From contig OX388350.1 of assembly GCA_947579665.1 (NCBI GenBank), positions 88,617,152 to 88,681,151 on the forward strand: DNA of 64,000 nt, read 5' to 3'. Under the pieces are notes generated by a model. It worked only from the letters and a program-made list of their open reading frames with translations. It was not told the DNA's origin and did not search any database. This document shows, piece after piece, positions 23,290 to 35,369 of this stretch. The DNA is from Sympetrum striolatum. Taxonomy: Eukaryota > Arthropoda > Insecta > Odonata > Libellulidae. A program made the translations under genes and the position numbers. Position 1 is the first letter of the stretch. Every line of letters begins with the position of its first letter.

Positions 23290-25605
23290 AAATAACAAGC
23301 ATATGAGTATGCTAACTGTTTTTTCTAAAATCTTAACATCCATAATTTACAAGCACACGTCCTTTTGATTAAAAATGAAATTAGTGAGGTCCAATATGAT
23401 GAAGGAGGAGCAGTTTGCATTTTAGTAGCCGATTATGTGACAGAAAATATGAATAATTATGCACATACTGATGTAATATATTTAGATTTTATGAAAGTAT
23501 GACACAGCGAATCATTCTATCTTACTTAAAAAACTTTCATCTTATATAATTTTGTGACCTTTGTTGACTTGGTTACAATCAAACTTATCTAGTAGAAAGT
23601 AATAAGTTTGTTTTGGGTCAATATCTTGAATAGAACTTAAGATTTTGATTTTTTATCCAATAGAATAACTCGCCGTGGATGCCGCGGTGAGTGCCTTGCT
23701 TCATTTCGATCTGACATACAGTAGACTAGAGTCAAAAACACATGAGGCCAAAAAGCTTTTTTTTTAGTGCGTAACTTGAAACTTCCCATAGTTGTTACAA
23801 AATAGCTGTATTTTATGTTTCCCATTGTCATTTTTCAATGTTTTCAAGAGTTATAATAATACAGGGCATCAAACTTGATAATGTTCAATAGAAACTGAGT
23901 CTTGGATTTACAAGCTCGTTGATTTGTAGAAGCTTTTCCAACAAAATGATGTGTGACAGTGATCTAGTTATTTGCCCATCAATTCATTGCAGTTTTCCAG
24001 ATCAATGATGAGTCTTTGCTTATTAAAAGCAACAAAATGGATGAACCCCATTTTTTGTTATATTTTGGGATAAAGAAAGAGAAACAAATAGGAAAACAGC
24101 AATGAACTATCAAGTCTCTTGCACCAAGTCAATTTTCAAGGCATCTGAATATTGAATCAGAAGAAACTGTGTCAATTCATATGCTAATCTGGCAATGTGG
24201 TTGATTTTTCGTAAGGGCGGCGGAATCCCCTTGGGGTCCCCTAGGAATTCCCAAATCCAGTTTCATTGTCTTTTTGTTAAGCGAAGACTAAAAATAAGCC
24301 TCGTTCATTAAAATCTTTGTAATCATATCAGTATTAGAATTTGATACCTCTACAACACAAAATTGAAGTAGAATTAATGACTGCATGGAGGGGCTGAGGA
24401 AGAATTAGTATGTGTCAGTTCAATTAATAAGAATTGGATCTAATCAGATGTACATTCTTGGCAAGGGAGTACGAGGGTTTTTCAAAATATCCTCATTCAG
24501 ATATGTGCTGATAGATTAGAATTGTTTTCCGGTCAAATAATGACCAATTTAATTTCACCAATCCAATCAATTTCACAGGCTTAAAAAGTTGAACTTGAAG
24601 AAAATGCTAAAACTATGCAGTGAAACACTTCCTCCTATTTTCATGCTGACTCCAACCATACACTATCTTCTCACTAGCCAAGGATTTTGAAGAAATTAGG
24701 AATTTTTCGAATTACAGCTGTGGATGGTAAACACAAGGATATTTTGTCCTGGAAAAAGACGTATTTCTCCATATTTTTGCTTGCTCTTGTTTTGATGCTA
24801 ACTAAAAATTTATCAGAGTTTACATAGGAATATATGGTAGAGAAAGGGACGGAGGTATAATTGAAAAATCAAACAGGAAAGTTAATCAGAAATGAGGAAT
24901 TTTATCCTCCTCAAAGTTAGAGGGTGTAAATATAGCATCGCCATACATAGTTATCGCAGACAACTATTGATTGAAACCGTACTTGAGGAGAGATGAACAA
25001 GAAAGCCAACTACAGGAACAAGTGTCTCACAAAATTCCTTGGCACTGTTGAGTCCATTTCTCCACACTTCACACCTATAGTCATTAATCTGGCAGTTACT
25101 TAATCATGACTACCTGTTACTGTCATAATATGATGAGAAATGCATTTCTCAAAGAAAATAATACAAGCTTTTTTGGACTTTTGAACACAGAGTAACCACC
25201 AAAATTTGGGATTAGTTTAGGATTTTTTTTCTATTATATTGAACATTTAATGGATGTGTAATTAAATTTAATTTAAATATTACCTTCCATTCAATCCCAT
25301 TTAACTTGATGCAGTGTGATACTGAAACTGGATTGTTGAGGTTTCGATTGCTTGAAAGATAACTTCTAATTTTCAAACCATCTGATTTACACAGAACAAA
25401 TTTTTGGGTCCCTTCAACTTCGTAAAATTGAGGTTCTACAGTATCACCTCTTCCCTTCTGACTCAACCTACCACAATCATTTCACTAATACTCATACAGA
25501 TATTCATATTAATGAATACTCTGTAAGTTTGAAAGGTCACTATCATTCTGCTTCCATAATTTCCAAGTATGCCAGACAACTAGTTGTATACTTCGGCCAC
25601 CTATC
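23290..25605. other. Intronic stretch, unassigned
   Basis: AT-rich intron of the PKD1-linker interval with no recognisable exon or element. Frames of 60-85 codons lack family signatures. A small GC-rich block at 24215-24245 (AAGGGCGGCGGAATCCCCTT) has no partner that I see. Confidence 0.4.
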
Positions 25606-25611
25606 ATGGTA

Positions 25612-26126
25612 CCATATTTCCCAGCCTATAAGACGCACTTTTTTTACTCCAAAATATGCTCTACAATCAGTCTGCGTCTTATGCACTGATGGTATTATGG
25701 TATAACTCCGTCCTATAATAAGCAAGCCGATTCGCCGGGATAAATGCATACCATTAAGTATTTTATACCGTATCAGGCATTAAAAATAGTTCAGTTATTA
25801 AAAATTTTGATAATAATACTTTTTTGATTAAGTAGTAAGGAATACAGTTTTAATATTTCGATGACAGCACTTTCTATAAAAAAATTCAAAGGCAAATCGG
25901 AACTGCATACAATGTAGCACATTTAGTTTACTCTCGCATGTGGTGCTGCTGCAAAACTTATACACATTGGGCCAACGGAGATGTCATCCCTCTGCTGATA
26001 CATTGTATCTCTCGCAATAGAGAGTTTACCGACACTCAACCTTTTGTAACAAAGTGAGTTTATTTTGTAAATTCTTACCTGAAAAATCAAGGTGCGTCGG
26101 TGCGTCTTATAGGCCGGGAAATATGG
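25612..26126. mobile_element. MITE family M2, copy 1
   Basis: 515 bp bounded by TA (25610-25611, 26127-26128). The ends are CCATATTTCCCAGCCTATAA and, read inverted, CCATATTTCCCGGCCTATAA, followed by GACGCAC. A second copy in the other direction is at 62114-62620; the shared inner part includes TTTTGTAAATTCTTACCTGA and GAGATGTCATCCCT. There is no transposase. Confidence 0.85.
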
Positions 26127-26139
26127 TACAATAAATTTT

Positions 26140-26425
26140 TAATACCTGAGTTTCTTTTTCGTAATATATTTTTATTTGTCTAGCTTTAGTGATACCAACG
26201 AAAGAAACATGTGTAGCATCTTAATCTTATGCGGTAAATATTCCTGAAGTACCGTATACTTATTGATACCATCGTTTTCTTCCCATAAACTAGAGCTGGG
26301 GTGTTGCCTTATATTTTGGGTCGACTTACATGCTGATCATAGGCTAAAACCTGAAATTCACCTAATAATTTCAGGGGTCGACTTAAACGCTGGATCGACT
26401 TATACGCCAACATATACGGTAGTTT
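26140..26425 (-). repeat. Repeat family M3, copy 1
   Basis: Read inverted, it has GTATAAGTCGATCCAGCGTT, GACCCCTGAAAT, GGTGAATTTCAGGTTTTAGC, CAGCATGTAAGTCGACCC and GTTTCTTTCGTTGGTAT. The same order of blocks occurs on the plus strand at 36085-36305. It sits directly between a MITE and a LINE fragment. Confidence 0.65.
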
Positions 26426-26429
26426 TGCT

Positions 26430-27680
26430 GAACAACAGCATGGATTTCTATCAGGCTGATCCACTCAGACTAGCTTGGTTCTTCATGTTAATAATGTAGC
26501 CACGGCAATCCACAATGGAAGAAAAGCAGATACCATATACTTTGACTTTAGAAATGCCTTTGATTAGATCAGACACGATTTACTCCTTCATAAACTGGCA
26601 GCCTTTGGAATGATAGGCGACCAACTGAAATTATTCAATAGTTATATAAGTTGTGACTCCTCAGTCTACACTGATCATCTAAATATTTTTCATCCAATAC
26701 TTACAAATGCTGATAGTAATTCTCTACAAAATGACATGAATAACATCTACCTATGGTCACTAAAATGGAAACTAGCCCTCAATATCCCTTAATGTAATAT
26801 TATATCTTTCTCTCTTAAAAAAGCATCCTCAACTTCACACACTCCCTGAATAGCATCCCGATTCAACCCGTTGAAACTATTAACAACCTTGGTTACCAAA
26901 CTCAACTTTAACTATCATATCAGCAAAATAAGCAATAAAGCTTTTGACTCCTCAGTTTCATTAAAAGGAATGCCAACTCAAACTTCACACTGCCAACTGT
27001 AGTAAAAACCTTTTGCAACATTGTCAGGACAGTCATTGAATACGTGAGTGTAACATGGAATCCCCACCACAAAAAGAAAGATTAGCAATGCTTCGTTAAG
27101 TGGATGTTTCAGATCAAACTGGGATTATACCTAAGATAATTACCCTCAGTTTTGTGAGAAACTCAATCTTCTCCTCCTTGAATCCACGAGAAAGGATTCT
27201 GATGCCCTTTTCTTAAAAGAACTCTTGGCAGACAAAACTGACTGCCCCCAGCTAACCAATCTCTGTGGTGAGTCCGTGCCGCAAGGGCAGGTTAACGAAC
27301 TCACCTGTGTTCTACGAAACCCAGTGCAGAGTTAACCCCTTCATGTTTTCCCCAATCCCACGAATTGTGAGGGAAGCAAACTTGTTTTTTTCCGTAATGC
27401 ACGCTAACTTTTTCTTTTTCAATATCCCAGATCCACAGGAGTCTCATCAAATCATTACCCTAATTACACTTTATTTTCTCCTCCCTCTATTGAGTTATTT
27501 CACCTGTTTTCTGCTTCACCCTTCATTTCATCTTCTTTCTCATTTTGTACTTCTTATCTTTTTACATATTCACTCACTGTTTATTGTACTTTTTTATTAA
27601 TTTATTGTTTACCTAATACAACACATCTGTGCGGGAATTTATACTGTATGTGCTAAGTAACTTATTATTATTATTAATAA
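26430..27680 (+). pseudogene. CR1/Jockey-type LINE, decayed reverse transcriptase and 3' end
   Basis: Plus-strand pieces give QHGFLSGRSTQTSLVLHVNN, ADTIYFDFRNAFD, IRHDLLLHKLAAFG (26434-26600), then NDMNNIYLWSLKWKLALN, later FCNIVRTVIEYVSVTWNPHH and FMFSPIPRIVREAN (27343-27385). These are consecutive landmarks of a CR1/Jockey RT and C-terminal domain: QHGF..G.S, F.D..AFD, W...W.L..N, ..EY.S..W.P, P.R..R. The catalytic FADD block is deleted and the frame has several stops. The tail ends in (TTA)n at about 27661-27678, so the 3' end lies ~22 bp from the donor of the host exon at 27702. Confidence 0.75.
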
Positions 27681-27701
27681 AGTTATTTTTTCAATACTTA
27701 C

Positions 27702-27772
27702 ATTAGCAAGTTTCTCTGGATGAGCTGTCACCAAACTAAGACTGCTTCCCTCTAAATTTTGGTCGAATGAAT
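27702..27772 (-). CDS. KIAA0319L: KIAA0319-like, short linker exon
   Basis: 71 nt between acceptor TATTTTCAG (AG at 27773-27774) and donor GTAAGTATT (GT at 27700-27701). Two bases close an Asp codon opened by the exon at 43.8 kb; the exon then encodes SFDQNLEGSSLSLVTAHPEK and LAN and ends in phase 0, as the exon at 20.1 kb requires. No domain by itself: a polar spacer between the cysteine-rich head and PKD1. The call rests on perfect phase agreement on both sides and strong splice signals; its size alone would not identify it. Confidence 0.8.
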
Positions 27773-27879
27773 CTGAAAATAAATTAAACTTGGTAATTAA
27801 TATCAACTGAATTCCATTTTCTTCTTTATTACTATTTGATAGATAATTAAGCAAATGAAATTTTTACAATATCAGTATG

Positions 27880-30050
27880 GAATAATTATGTTTCAAAAAA
27901 TATAGAATATGTAATAACCTCAGTTAAATCTCTAAAATAAAACATAATGAGCAAAAACAATTCATGTCACACTTATTAAACCAGAAACTAAAAATAACAA
28001 TATTACAAGAGCCAAGTTTTCAACATTGTGGCCCAGTTTAATTATATATTTATATAGAATGGAGTTTAACTGCAATCATCATTTGAACAAACAGAACTAT
28101 AATCGACAGTTGAGCCTTCACTAGAATTACAATAATAAATAACTTGCATATAAGACTGATATAGCTTCCTACCTTCGAAGTTTGTTTAAGCATAAGGCAT
28201 CACAGATAAAATCAAACAATACGGTAGACTCTTGCCTAAGTTGGTTTATTGCTGAAAATTGCGTTTTTCATGATTTTCTGGGAAAAAATTCTCCAAATAT
28301 TTTAAATAATGTTGTATGTTCACTTAATGCAGATATATCTACTTAACTTTTTCTCTTCTTAAGGCATTAAACATACTTTGGGTACTGTAAGGTATTTTTT
28401 AGTTATCAAATACTTTATTGATGCGAAACAGTTCAGAAATGAGAGCTAAATAAATTAAGTTAGTTTAAAGCTGAAAATGATGTTATCTACATAATTTCTA
28501 TATGCATTATTCATTAATTACAACCAAAACTCTGTCATTATGAAAACATACCGTAGAAGTCTGTTATAACAAGAAGGGACAAAAATTAGAAATTTCAAAT
28601 TGTTGAAAGTTTGGATTTAAAGCTCACATGCAATTTACCAGGGAAAGTTGGCAGCTCTGATCATGAGTGTCGAACGGAAGTAGAGAGCAAGGGGCACCTG
28701 CATTGCGCGATGCTAATTATCAACAGGTCATCGAATCTAGGTTAAATGTACGAAAGGACTTTAAAATTGAAATCGTTTATTAAAAAGTGAATCATTATTG
28801 GGAATTATAAATCTTTCTTTCCTGAATATTAGCACAAAACTTTTCACAAAGGACTCGTTACGTAGCGGAGGGAGGGGGTCCGGCCTGGCGTTATGGTCCT
28901 ACGAGGGAGTCAAAAATTGGAACATTTTGCATTACGTAATTTGTGTACGACCCCTAAGAGATGATGTTTTCAAGATGATGGAAATATTTAATGGTTTGAC
29001 ACTTGACTGCTCCCTTAATATTACCACAATTGCCATAACAACATGCATATATCTGCACATAGTGTGCAAAAAAGGTGGATGAGATTTGGTAGCAAAAGTT
29101 TGGTTCAAAAAATGGCTGGCAGGAGGGGAGCATATTTTTGACCATATTTTATTAATTTATTATTTGACAAATAGTCACTAATTTGTAAATATTGTTTGGT
29201 AATAATGCATGGCGTTGATGTATCTATGATGGGAAAATACTCTGTTCTCACAGACTGGAAAATTTTTGTTGTGGCATGACTCGTTAGACCAAATCATATT
29301 TTTTCCTAATGTAAAAATTCCCATCAATGGAGGTTTTGAAAGGATTGGGTTATTTTGTATCATGTTCCACATGCTCGCATGACAAAATTTTCCGTAAGAA
29401 ATAATAAGTGATTAAGTATATGATAATTAAGGGAGTATGCACTGATGTGAATTAGATCAAAAGAAAAGGAAATTATAGTCTACATAATTAGAATAGAAAC
29501 AGAGTAATATGAAAGAACACGTTAATTCTTCAACGTTGAGCGACGTAGTGATTACATTGCGGCGGCCTACCTTACACCTTAATTTTTTATTCATTATAAT
29601 CTATCTAGAATTTTTAAATTTTGACATAATTAGTATAAAGAGTATTAATTGTGATTTTTAAATAGACAACAGCAGTTATTTTTTTATGTTAGAGATTTTA
29701 TTTTTTTGTGTTTTAGTATACGGAATTTACGAAATTCACCTTCACTCTCCGAATGTTTAGTGCTTCACATTTCTTCTTGAGAGATGGTATTTTGGGAGCC
29801 ATGGGTGCTTTACTTCCGATGAAGTAATTCACGCTGATAGGAATAATACAAAGGCCAACACTTTGTCCAATTTTTTCCACCAAAGGATTTTGAATTTGAC
29901 GCTATTCCTCGATCATAGGATGATTGATGAGGTTTCGATGTTTTATTCTTGGTTACTGTTTATTTCGGAGCCAAAGTATCTAGTTTCTTCGCTCAGGCCT
30001 TGAGCGACAAGACGCAGCTGATTGTGAATGTTAGAGAGAAAACAACAAAT
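27880..30050. other. Intronic stretch, unassigned
   Basis: AT-rich sequence in the ~16-kb intron upstream of the short linker exon. A GC-rich patch at 28860-28940 (GGAGGGAGGGGGTCCGGCCT) and a word like a pogo terminus near 28557 suggest more element debris. No exon-like frame. Confidence 0.4.
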
Positions 30051-30052
30051 CT

Positions 30053-30095
30053 GCTTTTGACTGCCCCTGGGAATGACCCAGGGGCAGTCAAAAGC
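30053..30095. repeat. Perfect 19-bp hairpin with 5-nt loop
   Basis: GCTTTTGACTGCCCCTGGG (30053-30071), loop AATGA, then its exact reverse complement (30077-30095). GC-rich against an AT-rich background. No terminator role is expected in an animal intron. Confidence 0.9.
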
Positions 30096-30679
30096 GTTTA
30101 AAAATTGAAATTTTACAAAAGTGCCTTCGCATTCGAGGCCATATCTCCGGTAATATAGAAGCTAAAAATTTAAAATTTTAAAATCGATTTTTGACGGTGT
30201 AAATACGCCTTCGATTTTTCTCATTTTTTTATATGTTGTAGATACAACCCTCCTCTACAATTTTAAAAAATTTGGCGAGGGTAGTATTTCATTTAAGAAA
30301 GAAAAAAAGTTTGAGTATAGGCATGACGCTCGCCGCGGCTCCGCACGCTGAACGTTCGGAAGTGTGGCTTCTCATATCTGAGCACGCTTATTCTTCCATC
30401 TGCATTTTACCAATTTTAACTGTTCAACCAATATTAACCGACCCTTTAATTCCCTTCACCCTTGCCGACTGATGAAACCAATGGGAGTCATTACACTCCG
30501 GGAAAAGAAAGTCGCTTGTGCAGTAAGATAAAATGTTTGTCAACATTTTATCTAGAAATATTCTACATTGTAAATCCTGATAGGGAAAAGGTGAGGTGTA
30601 AAATGAAACCCCCCCACCAACATCATCTTACAAACATTCATAACGCAACATTTTTTTTACCCGGCAGCGGTCGTGTGTC

Positions 30680-31230
30680 AAAAAGAAAGTATGAACCTTA
30701 CCTTTCGGTAAATTATAATTGATGTATGTTTACATTCAACGGATATGGATACAAAAATAACTGATACTGATGGTGTTAAAAGGTCAAAAGATGCAGGGAA
30801 ACAGCAAGGGGTGGCGGACGGCACATGGCTAAAATCGTTCAACGTGATAGCATTCATTTCGCTACGCGCACTACTACCAAGATACGGTCGCAAGGGTCCC
30901 GTCCCGGTGCCGTCCTCTTCAGTCGTTGGGAAGGCTGTGACACGACGACCGCCTGGACTAAAATTCCTTCTCGGAATCATAGTACGGGCAAGGTGCAAAA
31001 TTGTGCAGCGGTTTCCCGCACGGATGAAACCGTCGTGCGTGAAATGGACCGAAGGGCTAGTTTCATGGTACACGGATGCGATTATTCCGGTCAATTGGCA
31101 AACCTTCGTATCTTATTTTCCGCAATTTCTTATTCGAAAGCAGTTTTTGCAAGCTGCCTCATTTCGACGATCTTTTGATCTTTACTTATACCGTTCTATG
31201 CATTGCAAATTCTTCGAGAAGTTGTGAAGC
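30680..31230. other. GC-richer patch with overlapping open frames, unidentified
   Basis: Three frames stay open over the same ~350 bp: plus 30745-31227 (160 codons), plus 30825-31178 (117) and minus 30678-31094 (138). The composition is clearly richer in C and G than its surroundings, which alone lowers stop frequency. None of the translations shows a family motif I recognise. It could be the 5' region of a retroelement (LINE debris starts 300 bp downstream) or a foreign fragment. Confidence 0.3.
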
Positions 31231-31544
31231 GTTCCCTGTTTGCGATATCTACAAGGCCAAATTTGAATTTGCGAGAAAAGCTGATCTTTGATATTTCACG
31301 ATAATCTTAATTATGATGCCGATAATCATACGAACAAGATCATGGAGTATAAGTAACGCCATATTATAAACCTACTTTCAAGCTTTATAATACTCCATTT
31401 AAAAAATCACGGTTGCTTACTTTATTGAAGAAATTACATCTTATTTTTTAAGGTAAAGTTCCTACACTATGGGAACGCGCTAGTGAAATCAATTTATAAA
31501 ACTCTAAATAGAATTCTGATGATTTTCGAACCATCAGTTTCCTC

Positions 31545-32475
31545 CCGGTTTCATTAAGAGTCCTCAAAAAACTCGCGCATCATCAAATAACTAAATATCC
31601 GCATCAATATTCGATTCTTGACTGCTCGCAATCAGGTTTTCGGAAGTCGCAGAGCACCGCCAGTCTCAGTTAAAACTTTTGATGACATTCGTATTGATGG
31701 ATAATAATAACTAACCACCCTTAATCTTACTGGACTTTAGTAAAGCTTTCGATTCTGTTGACGTGGATATAAATTAAAAATTAAATTTTATTAAATGCTG
31801 TTAGCTTCATTTAAACGCTGATGACCTGCAGATATATCTCGATTCTACAGTTGCCTGCTTACCTGAATGTGTACAGTACATAAACCACAGCTTCCAACAA
31901 ATTCACGAATGTGTCAATGACAATATTTTTAAAGAAAAATCTAGTAAATAATTGCAAGCCATTGTCATCGGGTATCCCATGTCATTAAAACGAATTATTG
32001 GAGATATTAATGCAAAGATCATCTTGAACAATACTGAGATCCCATTCTGTAACTCTGTTAATAATATCGGTGTTTGCTTAAACATCTGTGGGAATAAATG
32101 GAAAAATAAAATATTTTTACAAATTTTCACGGAATGCTCCATCCATTTAAGATCTTACGAGGTCGGAGCAGGTCGTGAAAATTTGTAAAAATAGGTTATT
32201 CTTTCATTCATTCCCTCAGATGCTTAAGAAATTTCATAAGACCTTCTATTAAAATGCGATTACTAAATTCAATCCAAGGTTTATCGCAAGAACTAGCTAC
32301 TAAGATGCAACGTACCCAGAATGCGTCTTTTCGGTTTATATTTAACTTGAAAAGATTTCACCACATTCCCGATCCATTTAAGAAAATATGTAGGATTTTA
32401 CTCGAAAATCGTCGAAGAATTCATGTTCTAACGTCAGATTTCAGCGTCTTGTGAACACAGACTGCGGAATATCTC
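31545..32475 (+). pseudogene. CR1/Jockey-type LINE RT fragment, second family
   Basis: Plus-strand pieces read RPISFLPVSLRVLKKLAH (the gap after RPIS is normal), SQSGFRKSQSTASLS, LLDFSKAFDSVDVDI, then YLNADDLQIYLDS, KLQAIVIGYPMSLKRI, FCNSVNNIGVCLN, and finally LSQELATKMQRTQNASFRFI and ENRRRIHVL. These are the ordered RT motifs (RPIS.LP, QSGFR..ST, DFSKAFD, ADD, LGV) of CR1/Jockey elements. Stops and frame changes break it throughout; FADD is reduced to N-ADD. A hairpin at 32112-32193 interrupts the thumb region. It differs in sequence from the copy at 26.4 kb. Confidence 0.75.
32112..32193. repeat. 20-bp perfect inverted repeat inside the LINE fragment
   Basis: TATTTTTACAAATTTTCACG at 32112-32131 returns exactly inverted at 32174-32193, with a second pair TGCTCC/GGAGCA inside (32135-32140, 32165-32170). 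The host LINE reading is lost from the first arm onward. Confidence 0.85.
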
Positions 32476-32599
32476 TTTTCTGAATTTATCGGCTTAGAAT
32501 CTGTCTACAATTGCAATACTAGAGAGGAAAACATCTTTAATAAAACAATATCAAAGAATTAAAGAAATCAACTCGAGTGATACTTGGTGGAACTTCATT

Positions 32600-32737
32600 A
32601 TTTAAACACAAAAAATAAAAAAACACAAACACACTTGTACGAATTCCACAAAATTAATAATAATAATAATTTTGTGGAATTCGTGCAAGTGTGTTTGTGT
32701 TTTTTTTTTTGTTTTTTTTTATTTTTGGTGTTTAAAT
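32600..32737. repeat. Long near-perfect palindrome, 138 bp
   Basis: ATTTAAACAC, an A-rich stretch, then CAAACACACTTGTACGAATT CCACAAAATTA on the left is mirrored by TTTTGTGGAATTCGTGCAAG TGTGTTTGTG, a T-rich stretch and GTGTTTAAAT on the right. The centre is (AAT)n. It sits just after the LINE fragment and may be a snap-back copy of a LINE 3' end. Confidence 0.85.
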
Positions 32738-33009
32738 ATCAAAGAAATTACTGAATTAACGTAATCCGACCTCCGTTTCGCTATAATATTACTCTGTCAT
32801 GCTAATACCACTCAAAGTCGATTTAAGTAAGTGATGTCAATAACAATAACGAAAACAAACCCTTCCAAACGGTCAACAAGGATCTGCATAGCATACTATG
32901 TCCTCCATCGTTATAATCTCTCTCTCTTTTCTGTAGACTCGCTCGCCCGAAACGCAGTGTCTGTTGGACGAGTTGCCCCTGCAAGTGGTAACTTTTTTTG
33001 TAAGGGACT

Positions 33010-33195
33010 ATACATTAGGGTGTCCTAAAAAGATCGAAGTCATTATTTTCGAACTCATACCCTCTAATTTTATTCTATTTGGCATCATTAACTTACCTAA
33101 TAAATATTATTGTGATTGGATTATGGTAACCTGTGAAACAACAGGTAAGTGGGAAATTAACAGATGGATTCGCATGAATCTTTCAGGGTAAGAGT
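33010..33195 (+). repeat. Repeat family R1, copy 1
   Basis: Starts TTAGGGTGTCCTAAAAAGAT and contains AACTTACCTAATAAATATTA, ATTGGATTATGGTAACCTGT and TGGATT.GCATGAATCTTT. The same order occurs at 34285-34515. Confidence 0.7.
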
Positions 33196-34279
33196 ATTTG
33201 ATTTTGCAAAAAACTTATTTCCCTTATATCTTGGGATACTATAATGCACATGTTTATGTGTATTGATACAACAAAAATGAGGTTATGCTAAATTTTATTC
33301 CATATTGAGGGGGGAAACGTACATAGATCGAAATTTTTTGGTGCTTTATTTCCTTTCCTAAATTTGTAGGAAATCTTCTGTACACTAAGAGGCAAAAAAA
33401 GTTACCACCTACAACGCACCAGCATACATTCACCAGCAACCAGCATAACTCGACAAGAGCGAGTCTTTGAGATTCCCTGTTTTGAGCTAGCTTTTCGTTT
33501 TCCTCTTTATGCCTGGCACGTTTTGAAGGCTTTTGTGATGTTATATATTTTACGAGTATAAATACTCCCTAAAAGTCATTGCTTTTGATGCTGCAGAAAC
33601 AAAATTGTATAATGAAAGAATTAAATTCGTATTTCGTTAAATCGGCTCGAATCTCAAGCGTAATTCGCTCTTCTTCATAAAATATTGGACATGAATTACT
33701 TTCGCTGCTCATATTTCCTCCTAACATTAAATTTTCCATTAATACAAATTTAGAATGAAATTGGTTATTTCAGTTCATGCTCCACATGCCCACAGGATGA
33801 ATGCTTTCGTAAAGATTATGCTTAATTATGATACGATAATTAAGAGAATATGAACTACTGTAAGTTAGCTCAATGGAAGAAGGGAAATAAGGGACAAGGA
33901 TAAGAAAAAAAAGTAATAAGAATAAAAATGGAGTAATAATAATATAATAATTTACAAATAACAATGGATGGTAGTGGAACTCAAAGAGGAAATAAGGTGC
34001 TTGTTTTAATTGAAAACAAATTTATAACAGTGGCCAAGTTATTTGGGCATCATTTACAATAGCATGGAATTTTGATTTAAATAATTTACATAGTGGCGCA
34101 CTTTATACTACACGTAAAATGATACCAATATATGTCATCTGTCCTCGCTATCATTTTTTACCATTTGGCTGCAAAGATCACGATCATTTTGGACTCACTT
34201 CTATTGAACCTGTAGTCTAACAAATCGCTTTATATTGTATGCGCAAAAATTTGTTTTGAATAATTTAATCAGAATGACA

Positions 34280-34640
34280 AGTCGTTAGGGTGTCCCAAAA
34301 AAATCAGTCATTTTTTCCAAATGCATACCCTCTATTATTTTTCTTCTACTTGGCCTTATAAACTTACCTAATAAATATTATTACGATTGGATTATGGTAA
34401 CCTGTGCCGACTTGATGCCAAACAATTTCGAGAAATGAAAATTTGTACCAACGAGGGGGACACCAGGTTAATGGGTAATTAACTAATGGATTTTCATGAA
34501 TCTTTTAGGGCACGTTCTTCGCTTAAAACTAGTGGACTTATGTCTAGCCATTTCACTCAATGAGCTTTTGTTTATAAAAAATTAGCAACTGAATATTGGA
34601 GTTAGGCAACCACGCCTCACACCTATTTTACTATATAGAT
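34280..34640 (+). repeat. Repeat family R1, longer copy
   Basis: Starts TTAGGGTGTCCCAAAAAAAT and repeats the blocks of 33010-33195, then continues with GGGCACGTTCTTCGCTTAAA, ACTAGTGGACTTATGTC and TTTGTTTATAAAAAATTAGC. This second half matches 51195-51380 (plus) and 54890-55175 (minus). Confidence 0.7.
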
Positions 34641-34646
34641 CTCTAG

Positions 34647-35360
34647 TTATGCCGGGTGGCCACTAAATGCGAAGCGAAGCTACGTTGAGCAAAGTTATGC
34701 CAAGTGGACTACGCTTTGACAATAGAACCTATACTTTTGAATGCAGCTGTTGCCACAGGATACCAAGGGTAGTTGAGCTTAGAATTGTGACGTCACTCAG
34801 CTTCGCACTCGTCACTCATCTTCCGAACGGCCGTGGTTCGTGCTTCCCCCTCCACCACTCTCAGTGCGATAGCGGTGGAGGGGGGAGCCTCTCGCTTCAT
34901 TCCTCGGCAGTATCTGAATTGATATCAGTGTGTGAAGGATTCACACTCACAAGCGTGAAAGGTGTGATTAATTCCCAATTACAGCATTCTTTCAGATACA
35001 TTAATGTAATTATTGATGAACGATTCAATTTCACAAAAAGTAATCACTTTGTCAATCTATGATAATTGTGATCGGACCACCTAATTTAATTACTTCCAAT
35101 GTCGTTACACTTCAATTAAGTCTTAATTTTAGATATTTACTTGTCTTAGCAGAACACAATCATTGTGAAAAGTAAAAATCTATTTTCAATTATGTCTTTC
35201 CACAACATCTCGGCCGAATCGATTCATTGTGAAAATGTTGTCCGAAGGCTTCACTACAGCCGAGAAAAAGTTTCTCGTAAATTTAATCATTGACCGCAGG
35301 TTAGTTATCGAAAATAAATAACTAATGCAGTGACATCGTCAGCAGGTTAGTAGCAACATC
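34647..35360 (+). repeat. Dispersed repeat R2, copy 1
   Basis: About 700 bp shared with an inverted copy at 41520-42135. The blocks in order include GCGAAGCGAAGCTACG, CTATACTTTTGAATGCAGCT, AGAATTGTGACGTCACTCAG, GTGTGAAGGATTCACACT and CAAGCGTGAAAGGTGTGATT, to GACATCGTCAGCAGGT. The long frame here (34667-35062) is preserved only because the DNA is similar; it shows no protein family. It looks non-autonomous. The start (GGGTGGCCACTAAAT) could be a terminal repeat, but I see no matching inverted end. Confidence 0.7.
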
Positions 35361-35369
35361 AAATTAAAG

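Noticed and set aside
27265..27600. 111-codon plus-strand frame
   Set aside because: Only its first part (FMFSPIPRIVREAN) is coding in origin, as the C terminus of the CR1/Jockey fragment; the rest is its 3' untranslated region.
34667..35062. 131-codon plus-strand frame as a gene
   Set aside because: No family signature; the frame is shared only with the inverted repeat copy at 41.8-42.1 kb.
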